A program made the position numbers and the translations under genes. This document shows positions 24,437 through 35,510 of a DNA stretch of 64,000 nt, piece by piece. The DNA lies in assembly GCA_019915015.1 (NCBI GenBank), contig JAHBBC010000044.1, forward strand, positions 141,350-205,349, given 5' to 3'. The notes beneath the pieces were generated by a model. The model was not told the origin of the DNA, did no database searches, and saw nothing but the letters and a program-made list of their open reading frames with translations. The stretch comes from Auriscalpium vulgare (lineage: Eukaryota > Basidiomycota > Agaricomycetes > Russulales > Auriscalpiaceae). Numbering within the stretch: position 1 is the stretch's first letter; each line of letters begins with the position of its first letter.

Positions 24437-27400
24437 TAGTGATGTTCGGGCCTGGGCTTGGCCTGAAGCCAATGGCTTGGGCTTGGCTTGGACGGGCTCG
24501 GGCCCGCTCAACATATGAGTTGAGCCAAACAGTAAGGCTTGGGCCGGGCTTTGGCCTGGCTTTGGCTCAGGCCATTGGCCTGCGTATAAAATCACGTGAC
24601 CTTGCGGCCTGGCTCGGCATTATACTCACACATTTATACCCGGGTTTTGTGAACTTCTGAGAGTCTTGTATAGTGTTTTGAAAGTGTATAATGCTGTCTG
24701 ATAGTATTCTAGAGCTTAGTGGTAGATGCCCCGACTTCTGTGAAATTCACTGTGGCAAGCCCGCAAAAGTCACGTGCCTCATTGGCATCCGTTGCTAACG
24801 TCTTCGACAGGGCCACAACACTGTACCACTAAGCCACGAAACTCGCACAGAGTGTATTGACAATAATTCTAAGGTTATACATGAATTGTTCATATCCCAA
24901 GCTCATCTGTGACAGCCACCAATGACAACATACATGGTTCCAGGCCGAGCTCGAGAGTTGAGAAGGAGCTCTACCCGTCCGACTCGCAGCCCGAGTCTAC
25001 AATAATATCCCATGAGCCATCATCAGACTTCCCTATACTCTCACCATCATCCCCATCCTCATCCTCATCCTCCTCCTTTTCGATCATCTCTAGCTCCTCC
25101 GAAGACATAGCTGGTTTGCGGAACAATAAGTCGTGCTTGATAATTACCTTCAAGCATTGGAGAGCTTTGACAATGTCACCTTTGAGTCGGCTTCAATGCT
25201 TGCTGATTGTGATGCCTGCCTGCGAGAACGCACGTTCACTTGAAACGGAAGAACCCATGATTGCGAGAGCATCTCACGCGAGAGATGCCCAGACAGGGTA
25301 TCTATGAGCGTTGCGCTGCAATATTGTTGGTCAGAATAAGAAACATAGTGCAAAACAAAATTACATACGCCCCACCATTGCACGATAGACATGCCAGGAG
25401 GTGTATCTTCAACCGTGTTGAGATATCGCTGAAACTCAGCCTTCCACGGATGATCCAGGTCGAGCGGTGGTTGTCCGGGCCCGCCACCTGCGACTTCATC
25501 GTCTTCATTGTTGCTTGTCACTCGGAGCAGCTTCTCGAGCTTGGTTCTCGGCCGTGCTGATATCGGATGTGATCGGGTGTTAGCAAATTGCTCTCGGAAG
25601 CGAGCCTCAAACTAGGGTGAAGGTAAGTAGAGAGATAGCAGCTTGGAAATGATCAAAGTGTACCAGCTTCTCTGCATGCACCAGAACTTCAGACTGAAGT
25701 TCAGCAGACCAGTTCTTCTTGAAGTAAGACATCTTTTCCAATGGGTCAAGTACTATCAAGGATTATGAGCAACAACATGGCCGCGAATGGAGAGACTACT
25801 TACGCATGGCAAGAACGTATGAGGAGGAGGCTGAAGTGCGATCGTAGTACCCCGCAATTTTCTCGAGTGCTGCCTCGAGCGGTGCAACAAAGTTTTCATA
25901 CTTTGAGCGCGCTGCTCGCGATGACCATGCCTTGTGAAGAGCCTCCAGGGCGGGCAACGCAAAGTGCAGCGTTGGCCCAGTGTCCAAGGAGAACGTGTGT
26001 TGAGCACGGTCCGCATGCTGGCACACTTGAGTATTGAAACAGATAAGGCATGGGGAGAACATACCGCTAACAGATCCAGGAAGAGCCTGACGTGCTCCCA
26101 CTCATCTGGCCTGAGCTTCAAAGCATCAAGCTTCTTGCGCTTTTCTAGGTCCTTCTGCTGGAGCGCCATTTCGTATACAAATGTGTCAACATCCTAGAAA
26201 GACAGGCATCAGTTTGAAAGCAAAACTCTTGAGAATAAAAGAGCATACGCCTCTGCTAGAGTCTGCTCGGTCGAGCATTACATATGTGGAGGACCAGCGG
26301 ACGGGCATGTCGAGGACCAGCCGCTTGGGCTGTGCGACACCTCGACGAGCTTGGATGCTCCGATAGAGCTCCTTGCGCTTTGAAGATGAACGTTCCTACA
26401 AAGCGGCACAGGTCAGCGGTGATCATATGCAACCATGACATTGATATTTTGAGATTTACCTTGACCGCTATCGCGCGCACGAGACCAACCTCATTGCGGA
26501 CATACAACTCGGTATCCGGGACGTGCTCATCAGGAGCGTGTGGATTGTAATGCTTTGACTTGCTGTGTGTTGTGATGAGTGCTTGGGTTGCTAGATTGAT
26601 GACGTGGGCAAGGCAGCTGATGGTTACGATTCCTTCGAATCGTTTCTTATGTAATCTACATACAGCATTTTTTTGACCCATGCAACGACTATCTCAGTCG
26701 CCTTTTTTGGAACTTCACTCCCACGCTTTGTTGACTGACGACTTTACCCCTCCTCCCTTTTGCTCCACACAATGTAAACTAATGATTGCCCAGATACACC
26801 ATTTATTAGACCATGAAACAAATACATAAGTTGACAAACAGTGATATTGCAGGAAATAAGCAGCGCAGGACAACACAGGCAGAAATATGATGACATCACT
26901 CCGGGGTTTAAAATTACATTTAGAACCCGGAATGATGTCATCGCTCTCACAGCAACCACCTCAGGCTGCAACTGCACACGCAATATAATGCCCTCCAGTG
27001 CTAACCATCGTTCAGTATCCCGGGCTATTCCCAGGGCCACCAGTTGTGTTGTAGTGTCGCTCAGTACTGTTTTTTCATGTATATTTTTGATTATGTAACC
27101 AGAAACCCAGAAGTGAGACATTGGAGCGGAATCGTACCGCCGCGCTACGTGTCGGCCCACTCCCAGCAAGTAAGGAGTTCAGTCATATGCATGACCGCAG
27201 AGCTGCGCAAAGACTTACCGTATCCGACGCTCCTCAATATCAAATTCTTTACCTGTCTTCATCTCGTAGCATCGCGCAAATTCTACCATCATTGTGTCGT
27301 TGTTGGACGCGTTGTCACAGGTTATATAACCAATCTGTATCATCGTGAGTGAGTTCACAAAGCAAAAAGGATAGTGGTACTGCGCACCTTCTCCGTGATG

Positions 27401-27677
27401 TTCAAGCGCTCGGTGATCTTGAATAAGGCCTGGCCGAGACGCTCCCCGTTGTGAGCTGTGTTCATACGGGTAAAGCGCAAGAGGGCGCTCTGTAGCGTCC
27501 ATTCCCCTTTGTCGTCCTCTTCAATCCAGTGTCCGGTCACGGCGAAGTAAGCGTCAACATTACTAGCCTGATATGCATCGCATGTTATGCTAATACTGCC
27601 TTTCACAGCATTACTCTGTAGCAAGGCATCAGGTAAGTGTTCTGTATTGCATAGACTCGGAAGGAATGAATACACGT
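24437..27677 (-). mobile_element. hAT transposon, copy 2, 3' portion
   Basis: Identical to 14112-17352. Here the other side of the LTR insertion is preserved: hAT coding resumes at 29294 beyond the solo LTR, with ACGT on both sides (27674-27677 and 29294-29297). Read through the insertion, the hAT frame rejoins as TALRNRLLVR / VYSFLPSLCNTE. Confidence 0.85.
24971..27677 (-). pseudogene. hAT-family transposase, copy 2, main part
   Basis: Same exons and same two TGA codons as 14646-17352. The N-terminal exons lie at 29294-29710. Confidence 0.8.
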
Positions 27678-29293
27678 TGATGACCAAACTCGTCGGACAG
27701 GCGGTCAGATGACAAAACCAAACCCTGCTCGTTGAGTAGTACTGTTTTAGTTGGGGGGCGTGTCCCAGGTCTACCAGAGGGCTCGGAGAGTCGCAGCTGT
27801 CACTGGGGAAGTGTAGCGGGCGACGGGGGATGAGGGGGAGTGTCGGCGAAGGTGTGGGCGGCAATACAAGGCTTGGGGTGGCGTAGCGAGAGTCGGGGAG
27901 GTAGGGCAAAGGTCGGGGACGATAGGCGACGCTGGGCGACGATGGGCGACGATAGGGCGAAGGTTCTCAATATGCAAGTGCGTAAACGATGCGCTGCGAA
28001 GGTGAATTCGATGTCGATGTCGATAAAAGGGCTAAACGATGCGCTGCGAAGGTGAAAGACGATAGTTCTCGAGGTTTGAGGTGCTGTCTCTGGGGGGAGA
28101 AGTTCCTATTGCATGCAGACACTGCTAGCTACACTTATACATGAGAAAATGTGTCGGAGTAGCTACATGAGTCATGCGATGCAGTCAGCGAAGCCGTGCG
28201 AAGCATTGGCGAATTATAGCGAATGAGAGAGAAGAGATATCAAAGGCCTAGACACAAAAGCGGAGATATCTCCAGCAAAGTCTCCGAGACGCTCGGGGCG
28301 CATCAGCGACGCATCAAAAGTGGTCGTTGATCCGGATCACTGATGGCTCGGGCTTGGGCACTGTCTCCTGCGTTGCTGAGCGATATCTCGATGTTCAGCG
28401 AGTCACTGTATCGTTGGCGAGTTGCTGAGAGACCCTAGACGTGTATCTGAGCTCGCTGAACATAGGCAAACATAGGCGAACGGCTGGAACATGAGGGGAC
28501 AGTATCGCGACGGTCTAGGCGCAACTATGATGCTATCTTCGGCGAAACCTCCGGGATGCTCGGGATGCGACAGCGATGCATCGGGAGTGGTTGATGATCC
28601 GGTCCGCTGATGTCTCGGGCTCGGGGATCGTCTCCGATGTCGCTGGGCAATAGCTCGATGGTCTGGGAGTCTGCGCTGCATCTCTGAGTCGCTGGGAGGT
28701 CGGGCATGTGCAGCTGTGTCCGCTGAGTACAGGCGAGCGCCGGCAAACGGCTGCGATGACGTGGACGGGGTCGCTATCTCATGGCTCGGGCTTCGGCGAT
28801 GTGGGCTAATTGATGTGAGACATGGCCAAGATCCGACGGACTATGCAGTTGATGGACTGCTCTAGATGCTCGGACGAGTCGGGCGACCGCGGCGATGACG
28901 TGGCTGGCGCAGGCGGACGGTGCAAACGTGTAGCGATGCTCGGGCGAAGCAGCGATGTCAAGTGCGAGTGTGCGCGAGCTGTGTATGCACGCCTGAACGT
29001 ATAGCGAGTCGGTGCGACCTTGGGAGAACATTGTCCGACTGCTGATGAGTGACTAGGGTGCAGGGGACGTGGCGTGACTTTGGCGACTGTCGTAGGATGA
29101 TGTGCGAGTAAGAGCGAGCATCGGCGAACTGCAGCGAACGATTGCGCGGACAGCTACAGCGCTAGCTGTTGTGCGAGTGTGTCGGCAGGAACGATAGAGT
29201 TGGGGATGCGTGGCGACGGTCGGAGCTGCTGTGTGAGTGCCACAGTGCATCGAAAATGCGCAAACAGTAGCCACGCGCGTAGCAGGCGTATCA
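27678..29293 (-). mobile_element. Solo LTR of Gypsy W (LTR-W, 1,616 bp)
   Basis: On the minus strand it starts TGATACGCCTGCTACG and ends TTTGGTCATCA (TG...CA), flanked by the 4-bp direct repeat ACGT. The same LTR at 57073-62104, once its transposon insertion is removed, is also 1,616 bp and differs at roughly ten positions. In the second location its end is followed by a primer-binding site and gag, which proves that it is an LTR. Internal features are direct repeats of ACGATGCGCTGCGAAGG (around 27990 and 28040) and many CGGGCGA-like words. Confidence 0.92.
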
Positions 29294-29710
29294 ACGTACG
29301 AGCAATCTGTTGCGCAAGGCCGTCATCTGGCTTTTGAATATGTCAATAATCTCCGCACGAGTTGCCTTCCGCCCTGGAATTACTACGCCGTTAGTAGCGC
29401 GAGCGGCAACATTAATCATGTTCTTGAAGCTTGGATGATCAAATGCTTGAATCGGCTGCACAGCACGTCAGCAAAATTGATCACAGGAAAATCAAGAAGC
29501 CCATACCTGGTTTGTCTCTATAAGCCATTGGATCGCGGCGTTGCAAAAGAGCTTGTCCGATGATGGGCACCAGACGGTAGTAGGGCGGAAATGGGTAGTT
29601 TCCTATCCCTAGAGCGCTGTCAGTGGTACCGCGTTGTTGTGCGAGCGAGTCGTCACGTTCCCAAAGGTTCGCGAAGTGACTCCACCGATACGCGGATCGT
29701 GGTCGTAACG
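29294..29710 (-). pseudogene. hAT transposase N-terminal fragment (first copy)
   Basis: On the minus strand, an exon reading PIQAFDHPSFKNMINVAARA ... NGVVIPGRKATRAEIIDIF ... TALRNRLL matches the usual segment upstream of the hAT catalytic region. It is preceded by an intron (GTATGGG...TGCAG) and another open block (PPYYRLVPIIGQALLQRRD). The sequence is nearly identical to 62105-62521 and stops abruptly at 29710, where a remnant of W pol begins. Confidence 0.7.
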
Positions 29711-29766
29711 GTGCTGCGGTCCGAACTCGAACGGGACACCTTTGCGAGTGAGATGCGTCAAGACGT
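29711..29766 (-). pseudogene. Gypsy W pol fragment left of element Y
   Basis: On the minus strand this 56-bp piece continues the W reading frame that breaks off at 52929: the RT/RNase H linker joins as FAKRAH plus VLTHLTRKGVPFEFGPQH. The 4-bp ACGT at 29763-29766 is repeated at 52929-52932, marking the insertion of Y. At 29710/29711 pol is fused to hAT DNA. Confidence 0.85.
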
Positions 29767-30990
29767 TGATACGCCTCGCCCCGCGCTGCGAGGCGATCGT
29801 TACGGAATTTTCGCACTTTCGTCAAGTCGACAGATACACAATTCCGGAGATCGCAGCGTCGCGCAGCAGTGCTCCGACCACTCGCTTAGTTCTTCCGACC
29901 GCTCGCAAGATCGGAGCCAGAGTTCCGACCGTTGGAGTCTCGCAGAGCTGTCGCCCAATCAGAATCATACCTTGGACACCACGCTCGGACCAGCAACTCC
30001 GTCGCACGCATCACACGCAGTCATCCGACCACTCGCTCATTATTCCGATTGCCGCCATGCGACCTCGAGCACAGCGTCTCCCACAGTTGTCACAATGCGT
30101 CGGAATTCCATCAGACATTTCGATCATCGAGATCATCGTTTCAGCACGTGTGCCACGTCTCTCCGACGTGTCTGCAACTTCCGAGTACCCCCACAGTTGC
30201 GCCATTGTCCTCCGACCATTGTCTAGCCCAGCTCTCGAGTTTGCGCCACATTCCTTCGATCCCGATTGTTCTGCGGTCGGACCAGCACTCCGATTATCCC
30301 TCCACCGTTCCGACCATCGCACGCGCAACACCGGAGCATTCTTCCAACTGTTCGACGAGTTGCAAGATCGCAACACTCACCTGCGACCCCCTCGCACGTC
30401 GGAGTGCATTACGATTACTCTTAATCGTTTCTTTCTTCAACCAAGTCAGGCCAAAACGTGAACACATTATAAGTCGCTTTAGGAAATAGATCCCACGGTC
30501 AAGTTGCGTCGTCCCAACTGCCTTTTTCAGTAATTCTTAGCTAAGCAGGTCCTGCCGCACCTTGCAGGATCCTCACACTTCAACTATAGCACTAGCATGG
30601 TTCTCATGACGAGTACTCTTCATTATGATTCCTCCTAATCATTTATTTCCTTCATCAGTCAGGCAAAATGCATGCATTAGAAAGATTGCTCTAGGAGATA
30701 TGTCCCAAAGCTTGGACTAAAGTCAAGTCGTGTCATCCCACCTGCCTAATTCTGTAATTCTTAGCTAAGTAGCTACTGCCTGCCCTGTGATTTACACACC
30801 TTTGCACTGCAAAGACACTCGTGTCTGCGAGTATTTTGCATTTTCCAAGCTAATTAGCATTGATATACACATGATACCAATTGTTCTCAAGTCAGAAGAG
30901 AAGGCCTTCTAACTTCCCTTTTTGGTAACATGTTCCCACGGGGTGACAATGGTGAGGTTGGCAATTGGGAGGGCTCTAGTTGCTAACTAC

Positions 30991-32230
30991 CACCGCGGGT
31001 TGCCCCAAATCGCTCCCGGCGTGTAAGTGGCGGGGATGTGGGATCTATCCCGCATCTACGCCATTTATGCGCAGAATCGCCGCGACGCGCAAAAGTAGCG
31101 GCGAGACGGGATCGCCGCCGTTTCTGCGCCGGTTCTATCCCAGATTCGCGCCAGTTCTGCGCATGTAGCAGATTCAGGACCCTGGCCGGCTGGTTTGCTT
31201 CGACATATTGCAATATACTAATACTGCATGCTTGTATTGACTGGATTATGCTACATATGGGACAGTCTACGGTACAAATGACTACAATACCCGTCACTCT
31301 TGCTCACGTCGCCCTTCGCTCACCTGCAGGGCTGTCTCAGCGGCTCTGTAGCACGTCACAATGAGCAATCAGATAGGACAGACATGAAGAATACTGACCG
31401 TGGCCGAAGAAGCGTGGAGCTCGAGAAAGTGAACTAAATGCATAGGATGAGCCGAGTCCGACAGACTGAGTGTAGCGGAAGCAGGACTTACCTCCACTGC
31501 AATCGGGACCGACCTACGACGAAAAGGTGAGTAACAGCGCCCCAAAAGAGACATATAGCACTCACCCGGAGCGCATATATCCAGCTTGAGATGCCCTCGA
31601 GGCCTCTGCAGCGGGTGTGGCGCGCATACCTGGGCTGAGCCTCCATGCTTCGTACATCCGGTGTTTGTTCTCCCTTCCCCACGAGTCACAGCGCCTTCAT
31701 CCCAGACTCGTCTCATCCCGGGCGGGCGCGGGGTGGAGGGCTCACGTACAGTAATGTCTCGTATGGTGCCGTGTGCGCCGAGTGGACAATAAACATGATT
31801 CTAAAAATAAAAAAAAATAAAAAACCTGGGCTGAGCACACCATCGACGTTGCTCGAGTAAGCCGAGGAGTCGACATTCGGAGGCTCAATGAGGAGGGGAC
31901 GAGTCTTGGAGGCAGGGCAGGAGGGCAGGGCGTGCGGGTGAGGGAGGTGGTGGTGTGGGGGAAAGGGAGCTCAAGAGACAAGTCGAGAGGCTGCGGTATA
32001 AATGAGAGACGACTCGGACGTGTTGTTTGCGCGTTGTTTGGCTTGAGCCGCGCGGCACTGGCTCGGCATCGTGTGTACCGGAAATATATTTGGTGGCGAT
32101 TTAGGCCGCAAATTTACGCTGGGGGTAAATGTGGCGGAAATGGCACGGAGCGTCGATTTGGCGGAGAGGTAGCGTAGATATTGTATCTACTCCACATCTA
32201 TCTGGAGGCGATTTAGGGCAACCCGCGGTG
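30991..32230. mobile_element. 1.24-kb terminal-inverted-repeat element
   Basis: Ends share a 23-bp inverted repeat with one mismatch (CACCGCGGGTTGCCC, then AAATCGC). TAC flanks both sides (30988-30990 and 32231-32233), a 3-bp target duplication as made by PIF/Harbinger-type elements. No transposase is visible; small ORFs in it look like chance. GC-rich repeats with AATCGCC and CTGCGC words fill the subterminal parts. It is likely a non-autonomous (MITE-like) element. Confidence 0.75.
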
Positions 32231-32724
32231 TACCATGCATTATATATACCAGAAGTGTTGAAAGGATGTTGATCATGTGAATAGCCAATAATATAATTCC
32301 TCAACAAGCGTGGGAAAATGACGCAGTTGAATCAGGCAGACTGGGATTTTTGCCGGTCAATGAGTCATTGCTTACTAATCCCGGGGATAAAGTACCCGGT
32401 TACCCGGTAATTGAGCAATTTTTAGCTAAGTAGCTCCTGCCCAATGTTTTTCAACACCTTCTCACTTCCAAAGACACTCATGTCTGCAAGTATTTTGCGT
32501 TTTGCAAGCTAACCAGCAACAATATGAACATGTTTTCAATTGTTCTCGAGTCAGCAAAAAATACTGCACGATTTCCATTTTAGGTAATATTTTCCCACGG
32601 GTAGGCCAAACACGCACCATGACGCATCAACCGGCACTTTCAACTATGTGCAGGTTTAAACGCGTCATGGTGCACAAACCCGGCTACTACAATACCCGGG
32701 CTGAATAATTATATTATTAAAAAG

Positions 32725-32805
32725 TCGCACAGAGGGAGAATTGAACCTACAACCTCTTGGTTCTTTATATCAACCAATAGTATTGACCACTACACTACAA
32801 GGCCA
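32725..32805 (-). other. tRNA-like module, diverged copy
   Basis: On the minus strand: CTTGTAGTGTAGTGG (A-box-like), a potential anticodon stem TTGGTT/AACCAA, and AGGTTCAATTCTC (B-box-like). The acceptor stem is not preserved. It aligns with 3629-3718 and with flanking sequence on both sides, so it is part of the family A core. Confidence 0.5.
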
Positions 32806-33089
32806 TTCAGCTTTGTAGGATATGTACAGTACTTGTTGACCTTCTATCTTCTCCTGCCCTACAAGACAATTTGCTCTTTGCATCAATTTCTTTCCCCTTC
32901 TTTGGTACTTTGGGAAAAGATATATATATATAAAGCTACAATTATTGTGATTTGCAAAATGGATGAGATTCACTGAAAAAAAGAGTTCAGAGGTCTTCGA
33001 CCCATGGGCTGCGGCGCCACCAGGTGCCGTGGCTTCGCTCTTGACTCCAACGCTTACACATCACCGCTGCTTCCCACAACATGTGACGT

Positions 33090-33440
33090 GTTGTCGCTGT
33101 CGTGCTGACGTGCCATGAGACATCGACAACATGTATCTCAGCTTCTACTGCACCTGTGGAGGTGGTTCTGGGCTCAATCGAGATAGTGATGTATACTATC
33201 ATGACTGATTCACATATACATGCAATTCTATGGTTCTACTGTGGATAGAAATTACATACATGTGAAAATGAAATACAACTCTTTTGCCGTGAAATACAGC
33301 ATCAGATAAACTCTTGGGCATCTTAGGAATACATGACATCCAAGCCCTTGATTGAGCCTGGAACCGCCTCCATAGGCGTAGTGGAAGCCAAGATACACAT
33401 TGTCGATGTCGTGTGGCACGTCAGCACAACGGTGACGGCA
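33090..33440. repeat. Inverted pair of coding-like fragments
   Basis: About 100 bp at 33090-33185 (minus) and 33343-33440 (plus) are inverted relatives. Both can be read as a similar peptide: IEPRTTSTGAVEAEIHVVDV on one arm and IEPGTASIGVVEAKIHIVDV on the other, followed by WHVSTT in each. No known domain is recognised. Confidence 0.55.
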
Positions 33441-33441
33441 C

Positions 33442-34056
33442 TGATACACATCGCTCCATGCTGCGAGGCGATCATTACAGAATTTTCGCACTTTCATCAA
33501 GTCGACAGACACACAATTCTGAAGATCGCAGCATCGCACAGCAGTGCTCCGACCACCTGATTAGTTCTTCCAACCGCTCGCAAGATTGGAGTCTTGCAGA
33601 GCAGTCACGCAATCGGAATCATACCTTGAACACCACACTCGCGCCAGCGACGCTGTCGCACGCAGCACACACAGTCATCCGACCACTTGCTCGTTGTTCC
33701 AACTGCCACCATGTGACCTCGAGCACAGCACCTCCCACAGCTGTCACAATGCGTCGGAATTCCATCAGACATGTTTACTGTTGAGATTGGCATCAGAATG
33801 TATGCACGATGCCACTCCAGTCACTGTGACATCTGTATTCCTCTGCAGTCGCACTATTGTCCTCTGACCATTGTTCACCTCAGTTCTTGTACTCACACTG
33901 CATCGTTCTGATCCCGATTGTTTTGTATTTTTATCAGCGTCCCGATTATTGCCTCAGGATTCTGACCACCATTCCGGAGCATTCTTACCGGAAGAATAAT
34001 CACAACGTCACAACATTGCAACACTCACCTCCGACCACCTAGTGCATCGGAGCATG
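33442..34056 (+). repeat. Relic LTR related to LTR-Y
   Basis: Begins TGATACACATCGCTCC and follows the LTR-Y sequence with many substitutions up to the region matching 30390, then is lost. It is older than the Y LTRs, showing that this LTR family inserted here more than once. Confidence 0.65.
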
Positions 34057-35267
34057 CAGGATGTTGAGCTACCACCCAGTGATAGAGACAATCCCCAAGC
34101 CTAGACTGTCAGCAATTTTTCTTGGGTATATTTAATGGCCAAGCCCCTCTCCCCCCTGCCCCCTAAATGATTAAGAGTAATTGTACTGCCATGCTTGCAC
34201 TGGCCATTTCCCACCAAGTTCTACCATTCGCCACACCTCCATTGTCTCCTGTTCTGGTCGTATTGTCTTGTTCGACATTGTAGGATGTCTCTCCCACACT
34301 TCTTGACAGCGCAGATCGTTTCCCATGTGCTTGCACTGCCCTCCTGACAGCGCTGATCACTTGCTCCACATTGTTCTCCACAGCATCGCAGACCTTCTGA
34401 TATGTTCTATGGACTCTCCCCCATTGTCTGTACCATGTGCGACTTGCGCACCATCGTTTGCTTTTGTTCCGACTCGTTTTCCTTTGTTCCGGCTCCATTC
34501 TCGATCGGACTCGTACTGTAGCGGTCGAAACACATAAATAGCGGTCGCATCCATGCTGCAATACAGATTCGGTTCCCCCCGCACGGTTCAGATCTCATTC
34601 GACGCCCATAACGCCTCGTCTCTATCGTATAGTTAGCTCGAGGCTAGCTCTGTCGCCTTTGCCTTTGCCTTTGTCTTTGTTGTCGTCGTCCCGCACTCAG
34701 CTTATCGTTCTCCTCGCTCTCATCTTGTTCCATCGTCGTCCCATTAGCCATTGCCCTCGCACTTCGTCGCTCCGACCGTCTTGCGACATCGGAGATCGCA
34801 GTTGCGTTCCGCTCGTCCCGCAGCAATCGCAACATCGATTGGCATGCTCGCACCACTCATTCCTATCTTCCGACCACCGCCCCCGCTCCTCCGACCGTCC
34901 ACACGCCTCTGCGTCGTTGCCTGCACGACTCATCGTCGCTCCGACCGTCTTGCAACCTCGGAGATTGCAGTCTTGACTCTGTCGTCTCGCAGCGGTCGCA
35001 GCCTCGATCGCACCACTCGCACCACTTGTCCACACATTCCGACCATCGCATCTGCGCCTCCGACCCCTCATCGACGATTCTCCGACCGATCACGCATTCC
35101 GACCGGCGCATCCGATCGCACACCTCCCCACACTCGTCGGAGACGCACTCTGATTGTCTTCGGGACCCTGACGCTCACTCGCACACATCACGGTACCCTC
35201 ACCAGCGCTCTAGGGATCTGGTATCTGACACATTACCACCCTACTACCTGTGGGTGCCCATCACTTT

Positions 35268-35285
35268 TGGAGCCCACCGCGAGGG
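35268..35285 (+). promoter_or_regulatory. Primer-binding site of element Y
   Basis: TGGAGCCCACCGCGAGGG begins 4 bases after the 5' LTR terminal CA, with the TGG start expected of a site complementary to a tRNA 3' CCA end. The same 18 bases occur in Gypsy W at 57068-57051. The tRNA was not identified. Confidence 0.75.
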
Positions 35286-35510
35286 ACCAGTCAGGCTTTC
35301 TCCGGAGATTTTGGCAGTGTTTCTACCCCTCTAGCACACGTCGGAACATTCTCGTCGAGTTCCGACTCCCATCTACGCCTTTGCGACCTATCATATTCCG
35401 ATTCCGATCACAGCCACTCGCTCATCTCCCCAGCCATCGTCGCAGCTTGCACCCATTCATCCAATCGCATCACGACATCCCGCACCTGCTCTCCGACACG
35501 TCGCACAGCC

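Larger units (their letters stand above)
18446..28770. repeat. 10,325-bp tandem duplication, unit 2
   Basis: Direct continuation of unit 1, offset 10,325 bp. It contains the Gypsy-1 RNase H end and integrase (18446-20131), the hairpin (20239-20306), the family A fragment (20636-20753), the gag-only element (20780-24429), hAT (24437-27677) and LTR-W. Beyond 28770 LTR-W continues uninterrupted, so unit 2 is followed by the original right flank. Confidence 0.95.
30411..34220 (+). mobile_element. Composite family A insertion in the Y 5' LTR
   Basis: It begins ACGATTACTCTTAATCG and ends near AAGAGTAATTGTACTGCC ... CCAAG, as in the other family A members. About 200 bp in (from about 30630) a second family A-like left end occurs, suggesting one member inside another. 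It then holds the terminal-repeat element at 30991-32230, a further family A middle segment with TTAGCTAAGTAGCTCCTGCC (32400-32720), a tRNA-like module (32725-32805), an AT run near 32920, a pair of inverted fragments (33090-33440) and an LTR relic (33442-34056). No transposase was recognised. Confidence 0.7.
29767..35263 (+). repeat. 5' LTR of element Y (split by a 3.8-kb insertion)
   Basis: Halves 29767-30410 and 34221-35263 add to 1,687 bp, equal to the 3' LTR after removal of Z. The LTR and the internal region are strikingly rich in TCCGACC (for example near 29873, 29895, 29923, 30022 and 30209). The insertion site is GCATT/CTACC, with TT duplicated. Confidence 0.92.

Noticed and set aside
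27678..29710. Whole 27678-29710 block as one LTR or as hAT-only sequence
   Set aside because: The ACGT repeats at 27674 and 29294 show that only 27678-29293 is LTR; 29294-29710 is hAT coding on the other side of the insertion.
34326..35264. TGTGCTTGCACTG...CATCA as a complete 939-bp LTR
   Set aside because: Comparison with 37876-38636 shows that the LTR starts much earlier (29767), with an insertion at 30411; 34326 is only where Gypsy Z cut the other copy.
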